DNA of 64,000 nucleotides from 66-474 sp040388785 (GCA_040388785.1 JAZKBD010000018.1:3432-67431); one strand, 5' to 3'. Numbered from the stretch's first letter, positions 24,548 through 32,552 are shown. Numbers and translations: made by a program. Notes: generated from the letters alone by a model not told the origin.

Positions 24548-25888
24548 ATGCCACGCCGAACCGCCAGTCCAGCCAGCAGTGCGCTGTTCCCCGAATCCGA
24601 TGCGTTGAAGCCGCTGGCCGAGCGCATGCGTCCGCGCACGCTGGATGAAATCGTGGGACAGGATCGCCTGCTCGGAAAGGGCAGCGCGTTGCGCCGCGCG
24701 CTCGAAGCGGGCAGCGTGCATTCGATGGTGTTGTGGGGTCCGCCCGGCTGTGGCAAGACCACGCTGGCGCTGCTGGTCGCGCACTACGCCGGCGCGCATT
24801 TCCAGGCGATCTCGGCGGTGCTGTCGGGCCTCGCCGAAGTGCGCAAGGCATTGGCGGAAGCCGAAGCGCTGTATGCGCAGGGCAGGCGCAGCGTGCTGTT
24901 CGTCGACGAGGTGCACCGCTTCAACAAGGCCCAGCAGGACGCGTTCCTGCCGCACATCGAGCGCGGCGTGATCGTGTTCGTGGGGGCGACCACCGAGAAC
25001 CCATCGTTCGAATTGAACTCGGCGCTGCTGTCGCGCTGCCGCGTGCACGTGATGGATGCGGTGGGTGCCGTCGCCATCGTGATTGCGCTGAAGCGTGCGC
25101 TGGCTGACGAGGAACGCGGGCTCGGCGCGCTGCATCTGCAGGTCGACGACGAGGCGCTGTCGTTGATGGCGAAAGCCGCCGACGGCGACGTGCGGCGCGC
25201 GCTGACATTTCTTGAAATCGCTGCGGAACTCGCGCACGACGGCCGCATCGATGAAGCCACGCTGCAGCAGGTGCTGGCCGACCGCACCCGCCGCTTCGAC
25301 AAGGGCGGCGAACAGTTCTATGACCAGATTTCGGCGCTGCACAAGTCGGTGCGCTCGTCTGATCCGGACGCGGCGCTGTACTGGCTGGTGCGGATGCTCG
25401 ATGGTGGCTGCGAGCCGCTGTACCTCGCGCGGCGCATGGTGCGCATGGCTGTCGAAGACATCGGGCTTGCCGATCCGCGTGCCTGGCAACTCACGCTGCA
25501 CGCCTGGGATACCTACGAACGGCTGGGTTCACCCGAAGGCGAACTCGCGTTGGCCGAAGCGGCGCTCTATCTTGCGATGGCGCCCAAGAGCAACGCGGCC
25601 TACGTCGCCTACGGCGCGGCGCGTGCCAACGTGCGTGAAAGCGGCACGCTGGAAGTGCCGATTCACCTTCGCAATGCGCCGACCAAACTGATGAAGGGAC
25701 TCGGCTACGGCAAAGGCTACCAATATGATCCCGACGTCGAAGGCGGCGTCGCGCTGGACCAGCAATGCCTGCCGGATGCGCTGGTCGGCACCGAGTTCTA
25801 CGCGCCGACCGCGAACGGCATCGAGGCGAAGATCAGGGAAAAGCTCGATGCGCTGCGGCAGGCGAGGGCGGCGGCGCGTTCGCGCTGA
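24548..25888 (+). CDS. rarA: Replication-associated recombination protein A (RarA/MgsA)
   Basis: A 446-residue AAA+ ATPase related to clamp-loader subunits; it acts at stalled replication forks and single-strand DNA gaps. Near the N-terminus PLAERMRPRTLDEIVGQDRL is characteristic. Walker A GPPGCGKT is at 64-71 and Walker B includes FVDEVHRFNK (DEVH at 120-123). Sensor 1 is GATTENPSF and sensor 2 lies in the GDVRRALTFLEIA segment. The C-terminal tetramerisation region contains GSPEGELALAEAALYLAMAPKSN. The length matches the family (about 440-450). Confidence 0.96.
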   Translation: MPRRTASPASSALFPESDALKPLAERMRPRTLDEIVGQDRLLGKGSALRRALEAGSVHSMVLWGPPGCGKTTLALLVAHYAGAHFQAISAVLSGLAEVRKALAEAEALYAQGRRSVLFVDEVHRFNKAQQDAFLPHIERGVIVFVGATTENPSFELNSALLSRCRVHVMDAVGAVAIVIALKRALADEERGLGALHLQVDDEALSLMAKAADGDVRRALTFLEIAAELAHDGRIDEATLQQVLADRTRRFDKGGEQFYDQISALHKSVRSSDPDAALYWLVRMLDGGCEPLYLARRMVRMAVEDIGLADPRAWQLTLHAWDTYERLGSPEGELALAEAALYLAMAPKSNAAYVAYGAARANVRESGTLEVPIHLRNAPTKLMKGLGYGKGYQYDPDVEGGVALDQQCLPDALVGTEFYAPTANGIEAKIREKLDALRQARAAARSR

Positions 25889-25910
25889 ACGCACACGTCG
25901 CGACCGGGAG

Positions 25911-26393
25911 TTATTCGACCTTGGCGTGCTGCGAATACAGCGCGTGCCAGCCACCGTCCTTGTAGACGAAGATGTCGGACGAGCGGACGCGTCCGGTCTG
26001 CGGATCGGAGAACGACAGGATCGCGACGTCAGCGTGCCTCACCACCGCCTTGCGGGTGGGGTGCGTCTTGATCCAGGCGTCGACTTTCCTGCGCATCGTG
26101 TCCGAGCCGCGATTCTTCACCGCGTTCGCCAGCAGTCGAGGCTTGTCCAGCACCTTGCCTTCCGGACTGATCGAGCGGTAGTCGGGCATCAGCATTGCGT
26201 CCAGCCACGCGGTGTCGCCGCTCACTTCGGCTTCCAGCCAGTGGTCGTCCACCGCGATCACAGCGGAGTCCGTGCGGGCGGCTTCGTCTGCGGGCGTATT
26301 TGCCGCGCGCGCCGTTGCAGGCGCGCCGAAACTCGTAACGAGCGCGACGCAAAGCGACGCGATCGCGATCGGGAAACGCAATGGGTGTGACAT
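25911..26393 (-). CDS. Exported NTF2-like (DUF4440 type) protein
   Basis: A 160-residue protein with an N-terminal signal peptide (SHPLRFPIAIASLCVALVTS, cleavage near ARA) and a SnoaL/DUF4440-like cone fold: DHWLEAEVSGDTAWLDAMLMPDYRS begins the domain, and DVAILSFSD and SSDIFVYKDGGWHALYSQ form its later strands. The function is unknown; such proteins bind small ligands or act as accessory enzymes. GGAGGTGG just upstream fixes the start at 26393. It is divergent from the sensor kinase gene, 208 bp away, and may share regulation with it. Confidence 0.75.
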   Translation of the reverse strand: MSHPLRFPIAIASLCVALVTSFGAPATARAANTPADEAARTDSAVIAVDDHWLEAEVSGDTAWLDAMLMPDYRSISPEGKVLDKPRLLANAVKNRGSDTMRRKVDAWIKTHPTRKAVVRHADVAILSFSDPQTGRVRSSDIFVYKDGGWHALYSQHAKVE

Positions 26394-26601
26394 GCCACCT
26401 CCGTTGACGGCGGATGCGCCGTTCGCGCCAATCTGCGCGGCATCCGGGTGATGCCTCCATGAATTTGTGACGAGCGGCATCGTGGCGCGGACCAACGATG
26501 GCGAACCGGTGACGAGAGGACGGAATGCTGCCGCGGTGTGCGTCGTGCACTGCGGAAAGGGCTTTCCCTGGACGGACAGCGCGTGCACACTGCGCGCCGT
26601 C

Positions 26602-27702
26602 ATGTCCGCTTCCGTCACCTCTTCGCGCATCAAGCCCCGCGCTCTGGCGTTCGGCTTCTGGACGCTGCTGGGCCTGTCCTACGCATTGAGCGCCGGCCTG
26701 TCCGACCTCAGCGAAGGCCAGACGGCGAACTGGGGCCGGCTCGCGACGTGGTATCTCGCCAGCTTCTGGCTGTGGATGTTGCTGGTGCCGTTGATCGCCC
26801 GGCTCGGCAGGCAAACCGCCGGCAAGGGCTGGGGCCCTTTCTGCCTCGTGCACGTACCCGCCAGCATAGTGATGGCACTGGTGCAGGTGCTGATCCGGGT
26901 CGGCGTGTTCTGGATCATCTGGCGATCGAGCATCACGACGGTCCACTCGTTCGGCGAATACCTGCAACAGGAATTCGTGTTCAACTTCTACTTCGCGCAA
27001 TTGACCTACTGGGTGATCCTGGCGGTGCTGCGCGGCATGGATTCGCGGCGCCACCTGCGCGACGAGCGGCTGCGCAGCGCACAACTGGAAACCCGGCTGA
27101 TGCAATCGCAGTTGCACGCGATGCGCATGCAGTTGCAACCCCACTTCCTGTTCAACACGTTGAACGCGATCTCGGCGTTGGCGTTGGCCGAGCCCATTCG
27201 CGCGCGCAGGATGATCGCGCGCCTGAGCGACCTGCTGCGGCTGACGCTGGAGGAACGCCACACGGCGCTGGTGCCTTTGTCGCACGAACTGGAATTGGTG
27301 CGCTGCTACCTGGAAATCCAGCAGGAACGTTTCGGCGATCGCCTGGCAACGCGTTTCGACGTGGCGGACGACACCCTGGATGCCGCAGTGCCCGGAATGA
27401 TCCTGCAGCCACTGGTTGAAAACGCGTTGCGTCATGGCCTGCTGGACAAGACCACGCCCGGTCATTTGCTGGTTCGCGCACATCGCCAAGGCGCGCATTT
27501 GCATTTGTCTGTCGAAGACGACGGACTCGGCTTGCCCAATGGCGGCGTGGTCGAAGGCGTCGGGCTCGGCACCACGCGCGAGCGCTTGCGCATGCAATTC
27601 GAGGACATGGCCTCGCTCGACATGCATGCACGCGAAGGCGGCGGGACGCGCGTGGAACTGCGCATGCCGTTCCACGTGGCGACTGTGGCGCGCGCGGCAT
27701 GA
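26602..27702 (+). CDS. LytS/YehU-type sensor histidine kinase
   Basis: A 366-residue membrane kinase of the PF06580 (His_kinase) type. Four predicted membrane segments (about 15-33, 48-67, 80-106, 126-144) have little extracytoplasmic sequence between them. A short coiled-coil follows, then the phospho-acceptor His181 in QLQPHFLFNTLN. The ATP-binding domain has LQPLVENALRHG (N box) and DDGLGLPNG plus GVGLGTTRERL (G boxes). ATG 26602 was chosen because it precedes the first membrane helix. It overlaps the response-regulator gene by four bases (ATGA). The signal sensed is unknown. Confidence 0.9.
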   Translation: MSASVTSSRIKPRALAFGFWTLLGLSYALSAGLSDLSEGQTANWGRLATWYLASFWLWMLLVPLIARLGRQTAGKGWGPFCLVHVPASIVMALVQVLIRVGVFWIIWRSSITTVHSFGEYLQQEFVFNFYFAQLTYWVILAVLRGMDSRRHLRDERLRSAQLETRLMQSQLHAMRMQLQPHFLFNTLNAISALALAEPIRARRMIARLSDLLRLTLEERHTALVPLSHELELVRCYLEIQQERFGDRLATRFDVADDTLDAAVPGMILQPLVENALRHGLLDKTTPGHLLVRAHRQGAHLHLSVEDDGLGLPNGGVVEGVGLGTTRERLRMQFEDMASLDMHAREGGGTRVELRMPFHVATVARAA

Positions 27703-28463
27703 GCGCGCCGTCGATCCGCGCGCTGCTGGTGGACGACGAGGTGCTGGCGCGGCTGGCATTGCGGCAGGCACTGGAATCGCATCCGGACGTCGCGGTGGTC
27801 GGCGAATGCGGCAACGCGGCCGAAGCCATGCAGGCGGCGCAGGCGCTCAAGCCCGACCTGATGTTCCTGGACATCCGCATGCCGGGCCTCGACGGCTTCA
27901 AGCTGCTGCGCGAGTTGAAGCCGGATGCACTGCCGATGGTGGTGTTCGCGACGGCGTACGGCCAGCATGCCTTGCGCGCGTTCGATGCCAACGCTATCGA
28001 TTATTTGCTGAAGCCGATCGACCAGGATCGTTTCGACCAGACGATGGCGCGCGTGAAGCGTCATTGGCGCGGGTTGCAGACGCCNNNNNNNNNNNNNNNN
28101 NNNNNNNNNNNNNNGGCGAGTCGTGAACCCTGGCTCCAGCGCTTGAGCGTCCACGTGGGCGAGCACATCCGCGTGGTTGCGATCGACGACATCGACTGGA
28201 TCGGCGCCGAGGGCAACTACGTGCAGATCCACGCCAGGGGTGCGGTCCATCTGCATCGCGAAACGCTGCGGCATTTGCAGGAGACGCTCGACCCTGCCCG
28301 GTTCCTGCGCATCCATCGCGGCGTGATCGTGAACGTCGAACGCATCCACGAGATCCATCCGCTGTTCAACGGCAATGCGGAAGTCGTGTTGCGCGACGGA
28401 ACCCGGCTCAACCTGAGCCGGCGCTTCCGCGCCGAGGCAAGCAAGGCGCTCGGGTTGGCCTGA
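27699..28463 (+). CDS. LytTR-family response regulator
   Basis: A receiver domain (residues 1-125) with acidic pocket VDDE, phospho-acceptor Asp58 in LMFLDIRMPG, switch Thr/Ala at FATAYG and Lys in YLLKPID, followed by a C-terminal LytTR DNA-binding domain (about 145-254: EHIRVVAIDDIDWIGAEGNYVQIH, FLRIHRGVIVNVERI, LNLSRRF). It is the cognate partner of the overlapping kinase gene. The inter-domain linker contains a 30-base N run (28085-28114), so its length is uncertain, but both domains read in one frame. LytTR proteins bind paired direct repeats; a candidate pair lies just downstream at 28484-28513. Confidence 0.9.
   Translation: MSAPSIRALLVDDEVLARLALRQALESHPDVAVVGECGNAAEAMQAAQALKPDLMFLDIRMPGLDGFKLLRELKPDALPMVVFATAYGQHALRAFDANAIDYLLKPIDQDRFDQTMARVKRHWRGLQTXXXXXXXXXXXASREPWLQRLSVHVGEHIRVVAIDDIDWIGAEGNYVQIHARGAVHLHRETLRHLQETLDPARFLRIHRGVIVNVERIHEIHPLFNGNAEVVLRDGTRLNLSRRFRAEASKALGLA
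28085..28114. other. Assembly gap (30 N) inside the LytTR regulator gene
   Basis: Thirty undetermined bases in the linker between receiver and LytTR domains. The frame is preserved across it as written. Confidence 0.95.
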
Positions 28464-28483
28464 CCGCTCGTCAATCAGCGTGA

Positions 28484-28513
28484 ACCGTTCGTCACGTCAG
28501 TGGCGTCGGTCGT
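28484..28513 (+). promoter_or_regulatory. Candidate LytTR operator upstream of the PD40 gene pair
   Basis: ACCGTTCGT at 28484-28492 fits the published LytTR half-site consensus [TA][AC][CA]GTTN[AG][TG] at all nine positions. A second half-site GTCGGTCGT begins 21 bp later (28505-28513) and matches six of nine. The pair can also be seen as CGTTCGTCAC and CGGTCGTCAC, identical at nine of ten positions. A 21-bp start-to-start spacing is typical for this regulator class. It lies in the 143-bp gap about 95 bp before the first PD40 gene. Confidence 0.5.
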
Positions 28514-28606
28514 CACAAAGCGCAAGCGAGTCGTCCCCATGCCGCCATAGCTTCATGCGGCGGTCGCCACGCGCGGCTGCGTTTCCATCGCAACCGGAGA
28601 AAACAC

Positions 28607-29608
28607 GTGGCGCGACGTTCGGTCTTGCTGTCGGGTTGTGGCATCGCATCGCTGGTCGTGGCGTGCGGCGCGGTCATTGCCGCACCTCCCCAACCGCATG
28701 TCTTCGCGCCGGGCACGATTTCCTCGGCAGCCGGCGTGGACTGTGCGACCTTTGCGCCCGATGGCAAGACCGTCTTTTTCCACCAGCAGCCGTGGTCGAT
28801 CGGGATGATCATGGTGTCGCACAGGACTGGCGGGCACTGGTCGACGCCGCAGATCGCGTCGTTTTCCGGCACCTGGAATGACCACGATCCGGCGCTGGCG
28901 CCGGATGGCTCGTTCATGGTGTTTCCGTCCAATCGTCCCGATGCGCCCGGCGGTGCACCGGTGCGCGGCGGCCACTTGTGGCGCGTGGATCGAGTGGGCG
29001 CCGGCTGGAGCGAGCCCGTGCGATTGCCCGACATGGTCAACTTCGGGACATACATCTTCGCGCCCAGCATCGCCGCCAATGGCGACCTGTATTTCCAGAG
29101 CCGCGACAATCCGTCGCATCAATTCCATCTTTATCGTTCGGCCTGGCGCGACGGGCGGTATCAAAAATCCGAGCGCCTGGCGATGATACCGGACGGCATG
29201 CACGAACTCGATCCCGTGATTGCGCCCGAAGGGGCATTCATCGTGTTCGACGCCGGCAAGAATGGCAGCGACCGGCCCGACCATCTCTACATCGCGTTTC
29301 GCGAAGGCAAAGGTTGGAGCAGGGCGATCGACCTCGGCGATGCCATCGATGCGTACCAACCGTGGGGCGCGCATCTCAGCCCCGACGGCACCACGTTGTA
29401 CTTCACCGGCAGCCACGCCACCCAGGCAAGCTGGCCGCGCAGCCGCGCCGACGCCGAACGCGATCTTGCCCGCGCGCGCGAATGGGACAACGGCGTCGAC
29501 CACATCTACAGCATTTCGCTGAAGCCGTGGCTGCAGGCGCATCGCAACGGCGATGCGAGCGCTTCCACATCCACGACATTCCATGTCCGGGCAGGAGCTT
29601 CATCATGA
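28607..29608 (+). CDS. Exported PD40 (WD40-like) beta-propeller protein, copy 1
   Basis: A 333-residue protein with an N-terminal signal sequence (SVLLSGCGIASLVVACGAVIA) and repeated PD40 blades: CATFAPDGKTVFFHQ, DPALAPDGSFMVFPSN, DPVIAPEGAFIVFDAG and GAHLSPDGTTLYFTG. The blades resemble the TolB C-terminal propeller, a protein-binding fold. A Cys in VVACGAV could be a lipobox, so lipoprotein anchoring is possible. GTG 28607 is preceded by GGAGAAA. It overlaps its paralogue by four bases. No enzymatic motif is visible; the function is unknown. Confidence 0.8.
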   Translation: MARRSVLLSGCGIASLVVACGAVIAAPPQPHVFAPGTISSAAGVDCATFAPDGKTVFFHQQPWSIGMIMVSHRTGGHWSTPQIASFSGTWNDHDPALAPDGSFMVFPSNRPDAPGGAPVRGGHLWRVDRVGAGWSEPVRLPDMVNFGTYIFAPSIAANGDLYFQSRDNPSHQFHLYRSAWRDGRYQKSERLAMIPDGMHELDPVIAPEGAFIVFDAGKNGSDRPDHLYIAFREGKGWSRAIDLGDAIDAYQPWGAHLSPDGTTLYFTGSHATQASWPRSRADAERDLARAREWDNGVDHIYSISLKPWLQAHRNGDASASTSTTFHVRAGASS

Positions 29609-30501
29609 AAGCTTGGCTTGCGGTAACCCTCTTCGCGGCGAGTGGCGTAGTGCCCGCTTTTGCAGCGGCGGCGGCGGCGCCGGCCACGCCCGAGCGCGTC
29701 ACGCTGGGCGGCATCATCCATTCTGCGACTGACGACACCCTGGCGTTCACCCCCGATGGCAACACGGTGTTCTTCGACCGCAGCGAGGGCAAGCACAAGA
29801 CCATCATGGTTTCGCACAAGGTGCTTGGGCGATGGTCGCAACCGCAGGTCGCGAGTTTCTCCGGCCATTGGTTCGATCAGGATCCGGTGGTGGCGCCCGA
29901 TGGAAGCTATCTGTTGTTCAATTCCGATCGCCCGGTGCAGCCGGGCGGCAAACCGCTGGTGCAGAATTACTTTCGCGGCGGTCCAGGACCTGGTTCGAAC
30001 ATCTGGAAAGTCGAGCGTCGCGGCGGCGGGTGGGGTGAACCCGTCCGGCTGGGACAGGTGATCAACAACGACGTGTTCGTCGACTTCGCGGGTATCGCCA
30101 ACGACAACACCCTGTACTTCATTCGGTGGGACAAACCGGCGAAGGTGATGCACACCTGGCGCGCGCGCTACCGCGATGGCAGGTATCTGGCGCCGGAGCG
30201 GGCGGGGCTGGGCGATCCCGCCGTTTCCACCCATGATCCCGCCGTCGCGCCGGATCAATCATTCATCGTCTTCGACTACGGCAAGGTGAAGGGCGGCCTT
30301 GGCCGGCTGTGCATCGCCTTCCGCGAGGGGAATCATTGGAGCGAGCCGGTCGACCTTGGCGATGTCGTCAACAAGGACATTCCGTGGGGTTCGCACATCG
30401 CGCCAAGTGGCCGGGAAATCCATTTCACCGGCAACTCAGGTATCTGGGGCCTTTCGTTGGAGCCCTGGTTGCGAGCGTATCAGGCACAGTCTCGCCGTTG
30501 A
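29605..30501 (+). CDS. Exported PD40 beta-propeller protein, copy 2
   Basis: A 298-residue paralogue of the upstream protein: signal peptide MKAWLAVTLFAASGVVPAFA, then blades TLAFTPDGNTVFFD, DPVVAPDGSYLLFNSD, DPAVAPDQSFIVFDYG and GSHIAPSGREIHFTG. Shared phrases such as MVSHK/MVSHR, QPQVASFSG/TPQIASFSG, IAFREG and SLEPWL/SLKPWL show a tandem duplication. The ATG overlaps the previous stop (ATGA), indicating coupled translation. Placed after a LytTR-type two-component system and a candidate LytTR site, it may be its regulatory target. Role unknown. Confidence 0.8.
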   Translation: MKAWLAVTLFAASGVVPAFAAAAAAPATPERVTLGGIIHSATDDTLAFTPDGNTVFFDRSEGKHKTIMVSHKVLGRWSQPQVASFSGHWFDQDPVVAPDGSYLLFNSDRPVQPGGKPLVQNYFRGGPGPGSNIWKVERRGGGWGEPVRLGQVINNDVFVDFAGIANDNTLYFIRWDKPAKVMHTWRARYRDGRYLAPERAGLGDPAVSTHDPAVAPDQSFIVFDYGKVKGGLGRLCIAFREGNHWSEPVDLGDVVNKDIPWGSHIAPSGREIHFTGNSGIWGLSLEPWLRAYQAQSRR

Positions 30502-30619
30502 TGCCCGGCGTGTGGTGAATGCAACCTCCGCTTGAACGGGCGCGCGAAGCCCGGTTTGCCCGAAGTCCTCGCACGCCGCGATAATTGGCCGCTTGCTGGC
30601 TTGCCCAAGGATCGCTTCC

Positions 30620-31912
30620 ATGCTGGACCCGGTATTGTTGCGCGCGCACCTCGCCGACACCGCTGCGCGACTGAAAACGCGCGGGTTCGAGCTGCCCGTC
30701 GAGCAGATCGAATCACTGGAAGCCGACCGCAAGCGCCTGGCGACCGAAACGCAGGAGCTGCAGGCGTCGCGCAATGCGCGTTCCAAGGCGATCGGGCAAG
30801 CCAAGGCCAAAGGCGAAGACGTCGCGCCGATCATGGCCGAGGTAGCCGGCATCGGTGACAGGCTGAAGGCCAACGAGGCGGCGTTGACAGACGTGCAGCA
30901 GAAACTGTCGGCGATCGCGCTGGGCATTCCCAACCTGCCGCACGAATCGACGCCGGTTGGCAAGGACGAATCGGAAAATGTCGAAGTGTCGCGCTGGGGC
31001 ACGCCGCGCGGTTTCGGTTTCGCCGTGAAGGATCACGTCGAACTGGGTGAGCGCCACGGTTGGCTCGATGGCGAGACCGGCGCCAAATTGTCCGGCGCGC
31101 GCTTCACCGTGCTGCGTGGCCAACTCGCACACCTGCACCGCGCACTTGCGCAGTTCATGCTGGATCTGCACACGCGCGAGCACGGCTATACCGAATGCAA
31201 TGTGCCGCTGCTGGTAAATGCCGAAACAATGCAGGGCACCGGGCAGTTGCCAAAATTCAGGGATGACTTGTTCTCTACATTTGTCGGCGAAACAATTATC
31301 GGCGCAACAGAGCGCTATTTAATTCCGACCGCCGAGGTCTCGCTTACCAACCTCGTGCGCGATTCGATCGTGGAAGCCGACGCGCTACCCATGCGCGTCG
31401 CCGCGCACACGCCGTGCTTCCGTGCGGAAGCAGGCAGCTACGGGAAAGACGTCAAGGGCATGATCCGCCAGCACCAGTTCGAGAAGGTGGAACTGGTGCA
31501 GATCGTCGAACCATCGAAGTCGTTCGAAGCGCTGGAAGAACTGACCGGCCACGCCGAAAAGGTGCTGCAGAAACTCGAACTGCCGTACCGCAAGATGGCG
31601 TTGTGCACCGGCGACATGGGCTTCACCGCGACCAAGACCTACGACCTTGAAGTCTGGCTGCCATCGCAGAACACCTATCGCGAAATTTCGTCGTGCTCGA
31701 ATTGCACGGATTTCCAGGCCCGCCGCATGCAGGCGCGCTGGCGCAATCCCGCCACAGGCAAGCCGGAACTGGTGCACACGCTCAACGGTTCAGGACTCGC
31801 GGTCGGTCGCACCCTCATCGCGGTGATGGAGAACTATCAGAACGGCGACGGCTCGATCACCGTACCTGAAGTATTGCGGCCGTACATGGGCGGTGCGGAT
31901 CGTATTGCCTGA
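30620..31912 (+). CDS. serS: Seryl-tRNA synthetase
   Basis: A 430-residue class II synthetase, identical in length to the E. coli enzyme. The N-terminal helical arm (residues about 25-105, rich in Lys/Gln/Ala/Glu) reaches the long variable arm of tRNA-Ser. The catalytic domain has motif 2 (RAEAGSYGKDVKGMIRQHQF) and motif 3 (GSGLAVGRTLIAVMENY). ATG 30620 gives the standard N-terminus MLDPVLLRAHL. Its substrate, a tRNA-Ser(UGA), is encoded only 520 bp downstream. Its stop overlaps the start of the YjbR-like gene. Confidence 0.97.
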   Translation: MLDPVLLRAHLADTAARLKTRGFELPVEQIESLEADRKRLATETQELQASRNARSKAIGQAKAKGEDVAPIMAEVAGIGDRLKANEAALTDVQQKLSAIALGIPNLPHESTPVGKDESENVEVSRWGTPRGFGFAVKDHVELGERHGWLDGETGAKLSGARFTVLRGQLAHLHRALAQFMLDLHTREHGYTECNVPLLVNAETMQGTGQLPKFRDDLFSTFVGETIIGATERYLIPTAEVSLTNLVRDSIVEADALPMRVAAHTPCFRAEAGSYGKDVKGMIRQHQFEKVELVQIVEPSKSFEALEELTGHAEKVLQKLELPYRKMALCTGDMGFTATKTYDLEVWLPSQNTYREISSCSNCTDFQARRMQARWRNPATGKPELVHTLNGSGLAVGRTLIAVMENYQNGDGSITVPEVLRPYMGGADRIA

Positions 31913-32286
31913 TGGTCTCCATTGATACCGCGCGCAATTTTGCAATGTCGCTGCCCCAAGTGGAGGAACGCGACCACTTCGGCAGCCCTTCATTTCGAGT
32001 AGCGGGCAAGATATTCGCTCAGTTGTCCAATCGCGGAGATGGAGCCGAACGCGCCCTCGTCAAGCTGGCACCCGCCGATCAAGCGGCCTTGATCATGTCG
32101 GCACCGGATGTTTTCTCATCCGTGCCCCAATGGGGAAGGCATGGTTGGACTTACATCGAACTCGCGGTCGTGGAAGAATCAGCTTTGCGCGCCCTGTTTC
32201 TGCAATCATGGCGTTCGGTCGCGCCGAAGAAGCTGATAGCCGCATCATTGGATGCGGCAACAAAGAAGAACAGGAGAGGTGGCTGA
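31912..32286 (+). CDS. MmcQ/YjbR family DNA-binding-like protein
   Basis: A 124-residue MmcQ/YjbR protein: TARNFAMSLPQVEERDHFGSPSFRVAGKIFAQL at the start, then SVPQWGRHGWTYIELA and a helix ending SWRSVAPKKL. The fold resembles double-wing DNA-binding proteins; the function is unproven. Its ATG overlaps the serS stop (TGATG). The last codons and the stop (TGA at 32284-32286) fall inside sequence that is homologous to the tRNA-Ser leader and 5' end, so the C-terminus (KKNRRGG) appears to have been formed or altered by the tRNA duplication described below. Confidence 0.85.
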   Translation: MVSIDTARNFAMSLPQVEERDHFGSPSFRVAGKIFAQLSNRGDGAERALVKLAPADQAALIMSAPDVFSSVPQWGRHGWTYIELAVVEESALRALFLQSWRSVAPKKLIAASLDAATKKNRRGG

Positions 32287-32398
32287 GTGGTCTAAAGCAG
32301 CGGACTTGCTCGCGGAGGCAGGATGCCGGAGCGAACATCGGCGAAGCCGATGGCCCGAAGGGCGAGGCACAGGATGTGCCGAGTCAATCCGGCGTACC
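32273..32398 (+). pseudogene. Broken partial copy of tRNA-Ser, interrupted in the anticodon loop
   Basis: Positions 32273-32308 match the first 36 nt of the intact tRNA-Ser at 32433 in 34 of 36 positions. The match stops in the anticodon loop after CGGACTTG. It resumes at 32386 with AATCCGGCGTACC, which is the 3' side of the anticodon stem and the start of the variable arm. Between them lie 77 unrelated bases. The T arm and 3' acceptor strand are absent, so this copy cannot make a tRNA. Similarity also extends upstream (shared ATTGGATG, CAAA-AAGAA and GCTGAT), so a unit of about 160 bp was tandemly duplicated. Confidence 0.8.
32309..32385. repeat. 77-nt tandem-hairpin element inserted in the tRNA-Ser copy
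   Basis: Four consecutive hairpins with three-base loops: GGCA-GGA-TGCC (32317-32327), CATCGGC-GAA-GCCGATG (32336-32352), GCCC-GAA-GGGC (32353-32363) and GGCACA-GGA-TGTGCC (32366-32380). The first and last are related and each sits in a GAG...GAG context, and the outer ends begin CTCG and end CGAGTC. It resembles the short intergenic palindromes (REP-like, with GGAT at hairpin tips) found in Xanthomonadales and Pseudomonas. No other copy is evident in this window. Confidence 0.7.
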
Positions 32399-32432
32399 GC
32401 CGCTGATCTATTGGATGGTCAAATAAGAAAAT

Positions 32433-32522
32433 GGAGAGATGGCTGAGTGGTCTAAAGCACCGGACTTGAAATCCGGCGTACGGCTTGCCGTACCGTGGGT
32501 TCGAATCCCACTCTCTCCGCCA
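32433..32522 (+). tRNA. tRNA-Ser (anticodon UGA)
   Basis: A 90-nt class II tRNA including the encoded CCA (32520-32522). The acceptor stem GGAGAGA (32433-32439) pairs with TCTCTCC (32512-32518), with discriminator G. The D arm has GGCTGAGTGGTCTAAAGC. The anticodon stem CCGGA/TCCGG has loop CTTGAAA, giving TGA as anticodon. The long variable arm CGTACGG-CTT-GCCGTACC is typical of serine tRNAs, and the T arm contains GTTCGAATC. It reads UCN codons, chiefly UCA. It lies downstream of serS and a degenerate copy. Confidence 0.97.
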
Positions 32523-32529
32523 GAAATGC

Positions 32530-32552
32530 AAAGCGCCCCTCGTGGGCGTTTT
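32530..32552 (+). terminator. Intrinsic terminator after tRNA-Ser
   Basis: The stem AAAGCGCCC (32530-32538) pairs with GGGCGTTTT (32544-32552) across a five-base loop, eight bases after the CCA end, with the T-run forming part of the 3' arm. Confidence 0.75.

Noticed and set aside
26400..26426. Further LytTR-like sites (TCCGTTGAC and GCCGTTCGC) in the kinase/NTF2-like divergent gap
   Set aside because: They match the consensus less well and are spaced 18 bp apart, not about 21, so I did not list them as an operator.
32309..32385. Hairpin loops with AGGA resemble CsrA/RsmA binding sites (ACA-GGA-UGU)
   Set aside because: Only two of the four hairpins carry GGA, the array is not shown to be transcribed, and short intergenic palindromes with GGAT tips explain it as well.
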